DNA of 64,000 bases, from assembly GCA_965214325.1 (NCBI GenBank), contig CBDCBG010000006.1, positions 3,162,001-3,226,000 on the forward strand, given 5' to 3'. The notes below the pieces were generated by a model. The model was given only the letters and a program-made list of their open reading frames with translations, was not told the origin of the DNA and made no database searches. Shown here piece by piece: positions 35,508 to 45,073 of this stretch (positions are counted from its first letter, which is position 1; each line of letters opens with the position of its first letter). The position numbers and the translations under genes are program-made. The stretch is from JAJEFO01 sp965214325. Lineage in GTDB: Bacteria; Pseudomonadota; Alphaproteobacteria; Rhodobacterales; Rhodobacteraceae.

Positions 35508-37130
35508 GGGTGTGGCCCAGGATTCTTGCCACTCAGACGGTGGCCTGCGTCGCCTGCCAGTCCAGGAAGTCGGGCAGCCTGAGGTTCATGACGCAGCCCT
35601 TGAGGGCGGGCATGGCGTTGGCTCCCCTCCTGGACCAGCGGGTGCCTGAGCGCTTCAGCCTCAGCCCGAACTGCCTGCAACCGCTTTCCACGGCGCCGCT
35701 CCCGACCTGCATGCCCTGGTCGCGGTACCCGTCGTACCGCATACGCTCGATGTTGTTCCTGAAATAGCGACAACAGGCCTCCACCTCCCCGTGACGGCCG
35801 CCGAAGGGCTCGAGCTCCCGGACCACCCTGGCGACCCGCCCCGCCTCGATGTCCGCCTTGATCCCTTCGAGCCGCCGGTCCCGTTGCGGGACGATCGCCT
35901 TCACGGCGTCGGACGCGTGTTCGAGGACATGGAACACATCGAGCACGCAGGTGACCTTCCGGCCCCCGAAGAGCTCGTCGCAGGCGTTCCTGATCCATTC
36001 GGCCCCGTCGGAGATGGCCACGAGCTCCCCGGCGTCGTGCAGGCCCCGGCGCAGCGCCTCCCGGTCAAGGCGCGCGGCGAAACCGGAAGGCTCCCGGCTT
36101 CCGGGATGAGACAGCCGGACGTCTCGCTGCCCCGGTCCTTCAGCGCCGCGCCGGTCTCCGGGCTCCCGTCCTCCTGCTTCCCGGCAACGCCTTCCACGTC
36201 ACCCTTCCGCATCGGGATCCCGGTCCCGTCGATGGACAGGTGCATGCGCGGTTCCAACGGCCTGCCCGCGACGACCTCCTCCCGCTCGAACCGGAGGGCC
36301 TCCTCGCCGAGCGCCAGCGACCGGCGCTGCAGCGAGCTCGGGGAGGCCTCCGCCCCGGCAAGGTTCGCGATGCGCCCGCTCGCCGCCTCGAAGCCCGTCG
36401 CCGGCACCGTCCCGGCCATGACGCTCGCCATGCCCGGAGTGAAGGCGCCGCCCTCCAGCCCCAGGGCCCGGTCCGGCGGGAAGCGTCCCTTGCCGCACGA
36501 CCGGCAATGGAAATGCGCCCGTTCCACCTCGATCCGGCCGAGCCGGGTCAGGAACGACTTCCCCGTCGCCGGATGCCGGCGCATCGGCTTGCCGCAGCCC
36601 TCGCTTTCCGGCGTCGGCAGCATGCCGTCAAGCCGTTCCGGAAGCAGCTTCAGCGCCGACGCCAAGGGAGCTGTCGCGGAGCGCTCGCTCCACGCCGTCA
36701 AGGTCGGGAACGCCGGACGCGAGGTCCGCCGCAAGCTTCGGAAGCTGCGGCCCGAACTCCGCCGAAACGGCCTCCAGCAGCTCCTGAAGCGCCCCCCGTC
36801 CGGCCTGAAGCCCGCCAGAGGCAGCTCCTCCTCCGTGATGTCGCGGCTCCGCACCTCGCCGCCCTCCAGCCAGCACTGCGCGAACCCGCCGTCGTGCTCG
36901 CGGACCACCGGCGGATGAACCGCCGCATCGCCTTCCGTCAGTCCCTCCAGATACGCCACCGCGTCCGGATGCCGATGCCCGTGGTTCCCCTCGTCCCGTG
37001 TCATGCTTCGCGCTCCTGCCCATTGCCTGAGAGCGCGCCGCCGACCGGTTCGCCCGGCCGTTGTCGGGCGCGCCTTCCAGGACAATGGAGCCAAAAACCG
37101 CAAGCGTCAAAAAAGTTGGGCTACACCCAA
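35508..37130 (-). mobile_element. ISKra4-family insertion sequence, copy B (decayed)
   Basis: The termini resemble copy A (GGGTGTGGCCC on the left; GGGCTACACCC inverted on the right) and are flanked by GGTTAAGG at 35500-35507 and 37131-37138. At 1623 bp it is about 90 bp shorter than copy A. Confidence 0.8.
35533..37004 (-). pseudogene. ISKra4-family transposase, frameshifted and internally deleted
   Basis: The reading frame begins MTRDEGNHGHRHPDAVAYLEGL at 37004, closely matching copy A, but is damaged in several places. After GFRPDGG the frame shifts: LQELLEAVSAEFGPQLPKL is in another frame. It returns at LKLLPERLDGMLPTPE. After GKQEDG about 20 codons found in copy A are missing. A further shift separates GSETSGCLI from the last segment AISDGAEWIRNACDELFGG, which ends at 35533. 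The zinc-ribbon cysteines and the final GSGAVESGC block are still readable. It cannot produce a working transposase. Confidence 0.85.
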
Positions 37131-37172
37131 GGTTAAGGCTTTGTGCGCGGATTTTTCAAGAAGAGCTAATTT

Positions 37173-39665
37173 CACACGTCCTGACCTCGCCCCTTGCGAC
37201 AGGCAACTTTCATGAGGCGGGTTTCCCCGCCCTGGCATTGTTCCCGGGCAATTCGCAGACCATGCGCAGGCCGGTTCCGGGGAAGATCGTGCATGTCTGG
37301 TTGAGCTCTTCGAGCAGTCCCGCGACGGCGGCGTCGCCCGCATCGCTGGCGGTGCCGAGGATGCGCACCCGCAGGATGCCGTTTTCCGGGTCCGGGACGA
37401 TGTCGGCATCCGACTGGAACAGTTCGGCGAGGGTGCGGCGTGGGCGTTGCTTCGCGCCCTGCGCGTCGGCGACGGCGGGCATCATCCGGGTCTCGGCGCG
37501 GCAGGCGATCATGCGGATGACGTCGAGGAGCAGCCTCTCGCCGGAGGGCAGCGCGTCAAGCCACTCATCCTCGCCGAGTTCCGCGACCTTGACGTGCGTG
37601 GGCAGATCCCTGCGCCGGAGCTTGAGCGCCTCGCGCTCGGCGTCGAGCGTCCCGATCTCGGCCTTCAGCCTCTCGGCGGACCTGGCGGCCGTGCCGGACG
37701 GCCCGCCCCCGGTCAGGTCGGCGACGCGGTTGCGCAGCGTGCCGAGCCTGTTCCGCATCCGGTTGATCCGGCGGTCCAGCTCGCGCCGGGCCGGATTGAC
37801 GACGCGCGCCTCCGGATCCTGCTCGGCAAGGCCGTGCACCGGCAGCGCGTCGAGGCTGAACTCGTCGCGCATGTACTTGAAGAAGCTCTCCTGCGCCCAT
37901 CGGGAGAACAGCGCGCCTGCGGCCTGCTCCGTCGGCACGCCGAAGTCGGTGGTCACGAGCGGGACCTGCCGGCCCGAGTCCAGCAAGCGGCGGATCTGGC
38001 GAACCTCGGGCCCCTTGCCGCCCTTGCCCAGCCTGATCCGCCTCTCGGCAAGGCGGACCTCGGCCGAGCCGGCGCCGCCGGGACCGTGGAGCGGCGCCTC
38101 GACGGCGCGGAACTCCTCCTCCGGCCAGTCCTCGCCCCTGAAGCCCTTGTGCCAGGTGATCACCGCGATGCCACGCCGGGCGAGGCGGGCGAACAGGGCC
38201 GGGCTCCATCCCTCCCGGTCGAAGACCAGCGTCAGCGCGGGCGCGGCCTCCGGCGAGACCGTGAGATCCGGCGCGTCCGGTCCCGGCAGGCCCAGCCGAT
38301 CCAGCGCCGGAAGGACGTCGTGCTCCAGCGCCTTGGCCATGCCGGGATCGAGATCCTTGTGCAGGCACAGCAGCGGCCTGCCGCCGAGCGCGTTGACCCA
38401 GTAGCTGGTCGAGGCCGGCAGGCAGAGCTTCTGGCGCGACACGAAGTGCTTCGGAAGGCGGCCCTTGCGGCCGGCATAGACCTTCACGTGCCCGTCCACC
38501 GACAGCGTGGCGTGGGCGTCCGGCTCGTCGGCCATCCACGCCCGCGCCAGCGCGTCCTGCCAGCCCTTCACCCGCTGAACGTCGGATGCGAGCGCCCGGA
38601 TCTTGCGCCGCAGCGTCTTCGCTTCCGGGCAGCGGTCCAGCCCCAGGACCGCGCCCCATTCCCCCGGAGCCTCGTGGCGCAGCGCCTCGGGGTTGCGGAC
38701 CCGGGCCATGAACAGGAACGCGAGCAGGAGAAGCGTGCTCGTCAGCCCGTGGCATCCTTTCGGCAGCGACAGGAACGCGCCCGAACGGTCGAGCAGCCCT
38801 TCCTTCAGGAGCGTCGGCAGCGCGGCCAGCACGCCGCCGCAGGCGACCGCCGAAAGAGGCTCGTCGAAGCGCGGATGCGCCTCGGCCATCGCCCCCGCCG
38901 AGGCCGCGACGCGCCCCGCGCTGTCGCGCGCGCCCCGGCCCATCGGCGCCTCCCGGTCGCGCCGGTCCCGTTCGCTGCGGCCGAGCAGGCCTGCCCGGAC
39001 ATCCTCGTCCTGCGTGTCCGTTCCGGCCGGCTGCTCCTCCTGCGCCTCCGGCTTCGTGTTCTCCGGCTCGGGCTGTCGCGCGCCGATGAACCCCTTGCGG
39101 CGGTTGTGGTTCAGCGTCGTGGCGGGAACCTCCAGCTCGCGGGCAACCGCGGTGCCGCTCATGCCCTTGGAAAGGAGGCGGTCCGCCTCCCGCGCCGTCT
39201 CGCCGGTGATCACGCTCGTTCCACGGCCCCGGCGCGGCTCGTGGAACGCCGCCTCGCCCTCGTTCCGAAGCTTGTCCGCCGCACGCTGAACCGTCGCGCG
39301 GCCAACGCCGAACGCAGCCTGCAGGTCCCTGTGGCGGATGCCGTGCCTGGCGAACCTGGCGATCCGCAGTCTCATGGCCGGGCGGTCGTTCTCGTCGTGG
39401 CAGTCGAAGGGCTCGAGGTTGGAGAAGCAGACGGTCTGGCCGTCCTCGGATGCGAAGGAGAAGCACGAAGCGCCGATCTGGACGGCGTCTGAAGGGTGCA
39501 TGGCGAGCGTGTTCATGGGAAGCGGGAAACCTGAAAGTGAGCCTCATGTCATATTGCCCGCTTCCGGCGTGCCTGTCAAGCCGGAAATCTGCATATTGTC
39601 GTTGTTTTGTTGGCCAAACGGGCCCTGGAGGACATCGAAATCAGCCCGCGAGGTCAGGACGTGTG
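37173..39665 (-). mobile_element. 2.5 kb insertion sequence of unassigned family, copy A
   Basis: Termini CACACGTCCTGACCTCG and its inverse CGAGGTCAGGACGTGTG are perfect inverted repeats. The left flank ends AATTT (37168-37172). The matching AATTT is at 46627-46631, because a group II intron (39666-46626) sits exactly between the right end and that duplication. The element is 2493 bp; copy B is nine bases shorter because of a three-codon deletion in its gene. Confidence 0.88.
37210..39516 (-). CDS. Large transposase of unassigned DDE-type family (768 aa), copy A
   Basis: I do not recognise a named IS family. Residues 45-150 hold two helix-turn-helix-like segments (MRLRIARFARHGIRHRDLQAAFGVGRATVQRAADKL and GMSGTAVARELEVPATTLNHNRRKG). 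A linker rich in Glu, Arg and Gly follows. The core has LSVDGHVKVYAGRKGRLPKH, ALTLVFDREGWSPALFARL and LFSRWAQESFFKYMRDEFSLDALP, plausible positions for a DDE triad. The C-terminal 200 residues include an Arg-rich coiled segment (RRELDRRINRMRNRLGTLRNRV). A second, nearly identical, intact copy at 47822 shows it has moved recently. A long plus-strand frame across it is only an antisense shadow. Confidence 0.75.
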   Translation of the reverse strand: MNTLAMHPSDAVQIGASCFSFASEDGQTVCFSNLEPFDCHDENDRPAMRLRIARFARHGIRHRDLQAAFGVGRATVQRAADKLRNEGEAAFHEPRRGRGTSVITGETAREADRLLSKGMSGTAVARELEVPATTLNHNRRKGFIGARQPEPENTKPEAQEEQPAGTDTQDEDVRAGLLGRSERDRRDREAPMGRGARDSAGRVAASAGAMAEAHPRFDEPLSAVACGGVLAALPTLLKEGLLDRSGAFLSLPKGCHGLTSTLLLLAFLFMARVRNPEALRHEAPGEWGAVLGLDRCPEAKTLRRKIRALASDVQRVKGWQDALARAWMADEPDAHATLSVDGHVKVYAGRKGRLPKHFVSRQKLCLPASTSYWVNALGGRPLLCLHKDLDPGMAKALEHDVLPALDRLGLPGPDAPDLTVSPEAAPALTLVFDREGWSPALFARLARRGIAVITWHKGFRGEDWPEEEFRAVEAPLHGPGGAGSAEVRLAERRIRLGKGGKGPEVRQIRRLLDSGRQVPLVTTDFGVPTEQAAGALFSRWAQESFFKYMRDEFSLDALPVHGLAEQDPEARVVNPARRELDRRINRMRNRLGTLRNRVADLTGGGPSGTAARSAERLKAEIGTLDAEREALKLRRRDLPTHVKVAELGEDEWLDALPSGERLLLDVIRMIACRAETRMMPAVADAQGAKQRPRRTLAELFQSDADIVPDPENGILRVRILGTASDAGDAAVAGLLEELNQTCTIFPGTGLRMVCELPGNNARAGKPAS

Positions 39666-40496
39666 GTGCGCCAGGCTAACCGGAACTTCAGGGGGATCTG
39701 AAAAGGGATTCAATGACCAACCTTCTGGTTTTCATGGGTTTTCCGGCCCTGCGGCCGCCCGTCAACCTGTCATCCTTATGGGAACGTTCCGGTCAGGGTT
39801 CACTCCGAGAAGCTGGAACGCCCGTTTCTGGACCGGGGTCGGCCTGGTGACGACGGACAGCAGGCTTGCGTCATGGTCCGACAGGCGCAGCTGGTTCAGC
39901 GCCATCCCCGAGAGATCGTCGAGCAGGGTGCGGAAGCTGTGGGCGGGCAGGTCGTCTGCGGTGCGCTTGGTTGCGGCCTTCCGCCGGGCGGATTCCGACG
40001 GCCAGGCCTTCTCCACCGGCGAGTTCCGCCGTTCCCGGGCGTCCGCGCGGTCGTCGTCCTCGAACAGGAGCGGCGCGAGGCGCCGGCGCATGTGCCATTC
40101 GACGTGCAGGGCCAGCATGCAAAGGAACACGTGCGCGCGGACGTGGTCGGGGGAGTACACGTAGACCGGACGGATCCGGAGGTCGCTCTTCGCGTTCCGG
40201 AACGCGCGCTCCACGCCGGCGAGGCTCTTGTACGCATCAACCGCTTCGGCCGCGCCCATGGAGGCGGGATCCAGGCTGGTGCGGATGACGTACACGCCGT
40301 CGAGCCGCGCCTCCGCCTCGATGCCAAATTTCACGAAGGTAGCCACCCAATTTCACGCATGGTAGCCACGTAATTTCACTCAAGGTAGCCGCCCAATATC
40401 ACCATGGTAGCCACCCCCTCGGGGTGACAGGCCTTGGCTTGATTCAGCATGCCGTTCTACGTCCCGGATTTTGGCGATCACTCCGAGGAGCATTGA

Positions 40497-42026
40497 ATGG
40501 CACAGAAGAGGCTGCCCATGAGGAAAGTAAGGAAGATACTGCAATTTCATTTTGACGAGGGCCGCAGCGCCCGGGCGATCGCGACCCACTGCGGTCTTGC
40601 CCGGCGCTCGGTTGCACAGACCCTGGCACGGTTCGCGGCTTCGGGACTGAACTTGCCGGAAGCGGCCGGGATGGACGATGCGGCGCTGGAGGCGGCGCTC
40701 TATCCGGCGCGGCAGGTCCGGCCTGCGGACGAGGACGTGGACTGGGCGGAGGTCGAGAAGGACCTTTCGGGCCGCGGCGTGACGTTGAAGCTGCTGTGGG
40801 GGGAATGGCGCGAGACGCATCCCGACGGCATGAGCTACGTGACCTGGTGCCGTCGGTTCCGCGACTGGCGGCCGGCCACGGACGTGACGATGCGCCAGAA
40901 CCGTCGCCCCGGCGAACGGCTGTTCGTCGACTACGCGGGCATGACCGTGCAGGTTTTCATCGACGGGGTTGAGCGTGACGCGCAGCTGTTCGTGGCCTCG
41001 ATGGGGGTCTCCGGGCGGATCTACGCCGAAGCGACGCTCAGCCAGAAGATCGACGACTGGTGCAACTCGCACGTGCGCTGCCTCGAAGACATGGGCCGGG
41101 CGCCGCAAGTCGCGGTGCCCGACAACCTCAAGGCGGCGGTGAAGAAGCCGTCACGCTACGAGCCGGTCCTGAACGAGACCTACGCCGACCTGCTTGAGCA
41201 TTACGGCATCGAGGGCTTGCCTGCGCGGGTGAAGAGGCCTCGCGACAAGGCACTGGTCGAAAATGGAGTCCTTTTGGTCGAGCGGCGGGTTCTGGCACCG
41301 CTGCGCGACCATGTCTTCCACGACCTTGCGTCGCTGAACCGGGCGATCGCGGACCGGGTGCGGGAACTCAACGGGAAGCCCTGTTCCGACGGCACGGGCG
41401 AGACCCGCTTCAGCCGGTACGAAAGCGTCGATGTCCCGCACATGAAGCCTTTGCCGGACCGGCGCTGGCAGCGTACGACATGGCGCGAGAACACGGTCCA
41501 TTCCGACTACCACATCGCGATCGACCGCCATTTCTACTCCGTTCCCTACACGTATGCCGGCAAGAAGGTCGATGTCCGCCTGCGCGGCCGGGTGATCGAC
41601 GTGTTCCATCGCGGCAAGCAGATCGCGAGCCACATGCGCAGCGACGCCAACGGGCGTGCCACCACGTTCAAGGAGCATCAGCCGCAGGCCCACCAGCGCG
41701 CCGGCGTCGAGAGCACACGCGCACAGCTCGAGAACCGTGCGCGGGACATCGGCCCTCATGTCCACGCCTTCGTCATCGCGGTCATGGGACGCAATTCCAA
41801 CCCGGAGTTCGGCTTCCGTTCCTGCTACGGCGTGCTCCGCCTGGCAGGGAGCCACGGGCCGGAGCGCCTCGACAACGCCTGCCGCTACGCGCTGGATCTC
41901 GGCTCCAGGACCTGGCGCGGGCTCGACAACATCCTGCGCACCGGCGCCGATCTCGTCGACGGGCAGGAACCCGAGACCAGACCCATCGAACATTCCAACA
42001 TCAGAGGACCGGAGTACTACAGATGA
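40497..42026 (+). CDS. istA: IS21-family transposase IstA
   Basis: IstA is the DDE transposase of IS21. The 509-residue product has an N-terminal helix-turn-helix (residues 8-50, MRKVRKILQFHFDEGRSARAIATHCGLARRSVAQTL). The integrase-like core has RLFVDYAGMTVQVFID, VPDNLKAAVKKPSRYEPVLNETYADLLEHYGIEGLPARV and RPRDKALVENGVLLVERRVL, giving the D, D and E positions. The C-terminal region has HFYSVPYTYAGKKVDVRLRG. The stop overlaps the istB start (ATGA), as is usual for this family. Confidence 0.94.
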   Translation: MAQKRLPMRKVRKILQFHFDEGRSARAIATHCGLARRSVAQTLARFAASGLNLPEAAGMDDAALEAALYPARQVRPADEDVDWAEVEKDLSGRGVTLKLLWGEWRETHPDGMSYVTWCRRFRDWRPATDVTMRQNRRPGERLFVDYAGMTVQVFIDGVERDAQLFVASMGVSGRIYAEATLSQKIDDWCNSHVRCLEDMGRAPQVAVPDNLKAAVKKPSRYEPVLNETYADLLEHYGIEGLPARVKRPRDKALVENGVLLVERRVLAPLRDHVFHDLASLNRAIADRVRELNGKPCSDGTGETRFSRYESVDVPHMKPLPDRRWQRTTWRENTVHSDYHIAIDRHFYSVPYTYAGKKVDVRLRGRVIDVFHRGKQIASHMRSDANGRATTFKEHQPQAHQRAGVESTRAQLENRARDIGPHVHAFVIAVMGRNSNPEFGFRSCYGVLRLAGSHGPERLDNACRYALDLGSRTWRGLDNILRTGADLVDGQEPETRPIEHSNIRGPEYYR

Positions 42027-42778
42027 CCGACACTGCCATCCTGCACCCGCTCACCCAGCGCATCGCATCGCTGCGCCTGCCCGGCATGCTGGCCGCCTTC
42101 CAGGAACAGCTGGCACGCCACGATCTGGACGACATGCCGTTCGAGGACCGGCTCGCGCTGCTGATCGACCGCGAGGTCGTCGAGCGGCGCTCGCGCGCGC
42201 TGCAGCGGCGCCTGAAGAAGGCCCAGCTGCGCCACCAGGACGCCTGCTTCGAGGACATCAACCTCACCCGGCGGCGCGGCCTCAAGCGCAGCGTCGTGCT
42301 CGGCCTCGGCGACTGTGCCTGGATCCGGAACGGCGCCAACATCCTGATCACCGGCCCGTGCGGCACGGGCAAGAGCTGGATCGCCTGCGCACTCGCCCAC
42401 AAGGCATGTCTCGAAGGGTTTCAGGCCCGGTACCTGCGCGTCCCGCGACTGCTCACCGAACTGCGGATCGCTCACGGCGAAGGCACCATCCCCAAGCTCT
42501 ACCGCGATCTCGCCAGGCTCGACGTGATCATCCTCGACGACTGGGGCCTGGCCGCGCTCGATGCGGCCCGGGCGCGCGACCTGCTCGAGATCCTCGACGA
42601 CCGCTTCGACCGCCGCTCGGTGATCGTCACTTCGCAACTGCCGGTGGCTGGCTGGCACCAGACAGTCGCGGAGCCGACGGTCGCGGACGCCATCCTCGAC
42701 CGCCTCGTCCATGGCGCGATCCGGTTCGAGCTGCACGGTTCGTCGATGCGGGCCGACAGCGCCGAGGACGGAAAATGA
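42023..42778 (+). CDS. istB: IS21-family helper ATPase IstB
   Basis: IstB is the AAA+ protein that loads IstA onto target DNA. The 251-residue product has Walker A ITGPCGTGKSWIACAL near residue 112, Walker B LDVIILDDWGLAALD near 170 and the sensor region RRSVIVTSQLPVAGWHQTV. ATG 42023 overlaps the istA stop by four bases. Confidence 0.94.
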   Translation: MTDTAILHPLTQRIASLRLPGMLAAFQEQLARHDLDDMPFEDRLALLIDREVVERRSRALQRRLKKAQLRHQDACFEDINLTRRRGLKRSVVLGLGDCAWIRNGANILITGPCGTGKSWIACALAHKACLEGFQARYLRVPRLLTELRIAHGEGTIPKLYRDLARLDVIILDDWGLAALDAARARDLLEILDDRFDRRSVIVTSQLPVAGWHQTVAEPTVADAILDRLVHGAIRFELHGSSMRADSAEDGK

Positions 42779-45073
42779 GAGCCGGAGCCGGCGCCAGGCC
42801 GGGACGTCTGCCGAAATCGGTCCCGGGGGGTCCTGTGGATTTGTGGACGAGCCCTTCGGGCCGGCCCGCGCCCTGCGGGCCGTGTGGACAAGCCGTGGAC
42901 GACGCAAGGGCGTCGCCCACCGCATTGCCCACACTCGCGGGCCTCTCGCCCACAAGCTCCACAGGACCGCAACAACAACCATTTCAATTTGGATTCGAAG
43001 AAGGCGTCGCTGACGCTCCGGCAGCGTGCACACGCATTGCCGGAATCCCGTACCGGAGGACCGGTCCTGACGGCCGAGCCTTGCGGCAGGGCCTTCGCGG
43101 AGATAGCTTCAGACCCGGAACAGAAGAGGAGACCAACTTGCCCAACACGGCCTGATCGCGTCGCTTCGCTCCGGGTGGCTACCATGGTGACATTGGGTGG
43201 CTACGTTGAGTGAAATTGACCGGCTACTTTGGCTGAAATTAGGGTGGTACGTTGGTGAAATTCGGCAGCCTCGATCCGGTCCTTCCGCCGGCGCCAGGAG
43301 ACGCCCCTGTCGGTCACGTCGACTTCCATGTGCTTCCCGACCTTCCGGCGGTTGACGTCCCTGCCCACCCGGCGGTCGATGGCCTCCCGGCCCTTCAGCC
43401 GGCCCGAGCGCACCGACCTCGCGATCGCCGCCAGCGCCTCCTCGGTGGCCTGGAGCAGGGCCGAACGCTTGCGCGCCCGCTCCTGCCGCAGCCGGGGGTT
43501 CATGCAGACCATCAGCCGCTCGCCGGGGAAGTCCGGGCCCGTGACCTCGGCCACCGCGTCGGGAGCCAGCGTCTCGGGCACCAGAGGGGCCGGGGCGCCG
43601 TCCGCGCCCTCCTTCAGGAGCTTGCGGATGTCCTGCGTCTTCAGGGCCGAGATCCAGTCGAGCCCCGCCGGCTCGATGTCCTCGCGGATCCGCGCCGTGG
43701 TCAGCATCCCCCTGTCGCCCACGAGGGCGATGCGGTCGATGCCGAAGCGCTTTCGGATCCTGTTCACCTGGCTTGCCACCGTGGACGGGTCCGCGGTGTT
43801 TCCGGGGAACACCTCCACCGCGACCGGGCAGCCGTCGGAGGCGCAGAGCATCCCGAACACGATCTGCCGCTTGCCCCTCTTCCCGTCGCGGCTGTGGCCG
43901 AAGGCCGCGAGCGGGCAGCAGGTGCCCTCGAGGTACGAACTGCTCACGTCGTACAGGATGAGCGTTCCGTCCTTCAGGTGCCGGCTGGCCAGGCTCCTCT
44001 CGATCCAGGGCTGGCGCTTCAGCAGCCAGTCGAGCATGTCGAGCACCTCGTTGCCGGCGACGGGGCCGAGCCCGAGCAGGGCGCCGAGGCTGCTCGTCGC
44101 GGTCTCGGGCGACAGCCGCCGGGCGGTGGCGAGCTTGGAATCGGGCGACAGCACCCTCGAGACGACGGCGGCCAGCGCCAGCTGGCGCTCGCGGCTGCGG
44201 GTCCGGTGGAGCATGCGCTCGAGGCCGAGGTCCCGCGCGGTGCCGAGGACGGCGGCGACATGCCCGTGCAGGAGGGAGCGCTCGACCTGCATGAGGTCGC
44301 CGACGTCGCTGACGGCGACGGCGCCCTTGAGCACGGCCCGGAAGCCATCGACGATCTCGGGCGGGAACTTCGAGAGGTTGGCGACGGTCCTCTTGCGGAC
44401 CCGCTTTCCCTCCCGCCAAGCCTGGCGGAGGAGGATTGCGGGCTTTCCGGCCTGGTTGGGGACGGATTCGATGTTGAGGGCCATGGCGGGCATCCGTTAT
44501 GGGAACTTTCCGGGCATCATATGCCGACCCGTCCCATGATGTCAAGCGGAAAATCGAAAAAAATGCTGCGTCCTCGTTCAATCTCCTCGGGACCGCTCGC
44601 CGGATGCGCCGGAATCCACGCCTGCGGGGGTTATGGCAACAAGAATCCATCTACGGGGCCTCAGAACCGCAGATTCCCGTTTCATGTCAACGGGTTGCAC
44701 GCAAAATGACCGTGTGAAGTTCCGGCTAACTGGTGGAATGTCGCCGGGTGAAAGTCCCGGCAGAAAGAGAGGTCAGCCAGCCACTTTCTCCGCGAACCAT
44801 GCGCCGGTCGTCGCGAGGCGGCAGGTGAAGCGTTGGCAAGCGGCAGGCGTGGGCCGGGCGATTGAGCCACGAAAACTGACACAACTGGAGTGCCGAGGCT
44901 GTCAGACGGGCCGAAGGCAACACTCTTCGAGCCGGTTTGGTGAGGCGAGGAGAGGCTCCGCGGGGTCTGGGAACCAAGGCACGCGTCGAAGCGGTCCACC
45001 GGGACCTGGGAGGTCTTCAGGTCGCCCCGCTGTCGTGCGGGGCCGCAAAGCGAAGGAGGAATCCGAAACGGAG

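Larger units (their letters stand above)
40322..43267 (+). mobile_element. IS21-family insertion sequence
   Basis: The ends start TGCCAAATTTCAC and, inverted, TGCCGAATTTCAC, beginning TG and ending CA as in IS21. They are flanked by the 7-bp duplication GCCTCGA (40315-40321 and 43268-43274). Several subterminal repeats of the type GGTAGCCACxxAATTTCAC lie within about 110 bases of the left end and 95 of the right, the expected multiple IstA binding sites. Between istB and the right repeats, 42779 to about 43170, there is no believable gene. Confidence 0.92.
39762..44493 (-). pseudogene. IS1634-family transposase split by IS21
   Basis: The N-terminal part runs from 44493 (MPAMALNIESVPNQAG) to the junction near 43268. 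The C-terminal part runs from about 40321 to 39762 (EAEARLDGVYVIRTSLD to the end). Removing the IS21 element with one copy of GCCTCGA restores 593 codons in frame, equal to the repaired copy A. This copy has the five-C run that copy A lacks, so it was intact until IS21 arrived. Conserved core blocks include LYDVSSSYLEGTCCPLAAFG, ALVGDRGMLTTARIRED and SLAGVERAFRNAKSDLRI. Confidence 0.88.
39681..44724 (-). mobile_element. IS1634-family insertion sequence, copy B, inside the group II intron
   Basis: Perfect 10-bp ends (CGGAACTTCA/TGAAGTTCCG) are flanked by a perfect 6-bp duplication GCTAAC (39675-39680 and 44725-44730). Without its IS21 insert the element is 2091 bp. Confidence 0.92.

Noticed and set aside
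37447..39492. Long plus-strand ORF of 681 codons (also 48059-50095)
   Set aside because: It is antisense to the intact 768/765-residue transposase genes, very Arg/Ala-rich and without domains; it reflects high GC third positions, not a gene.
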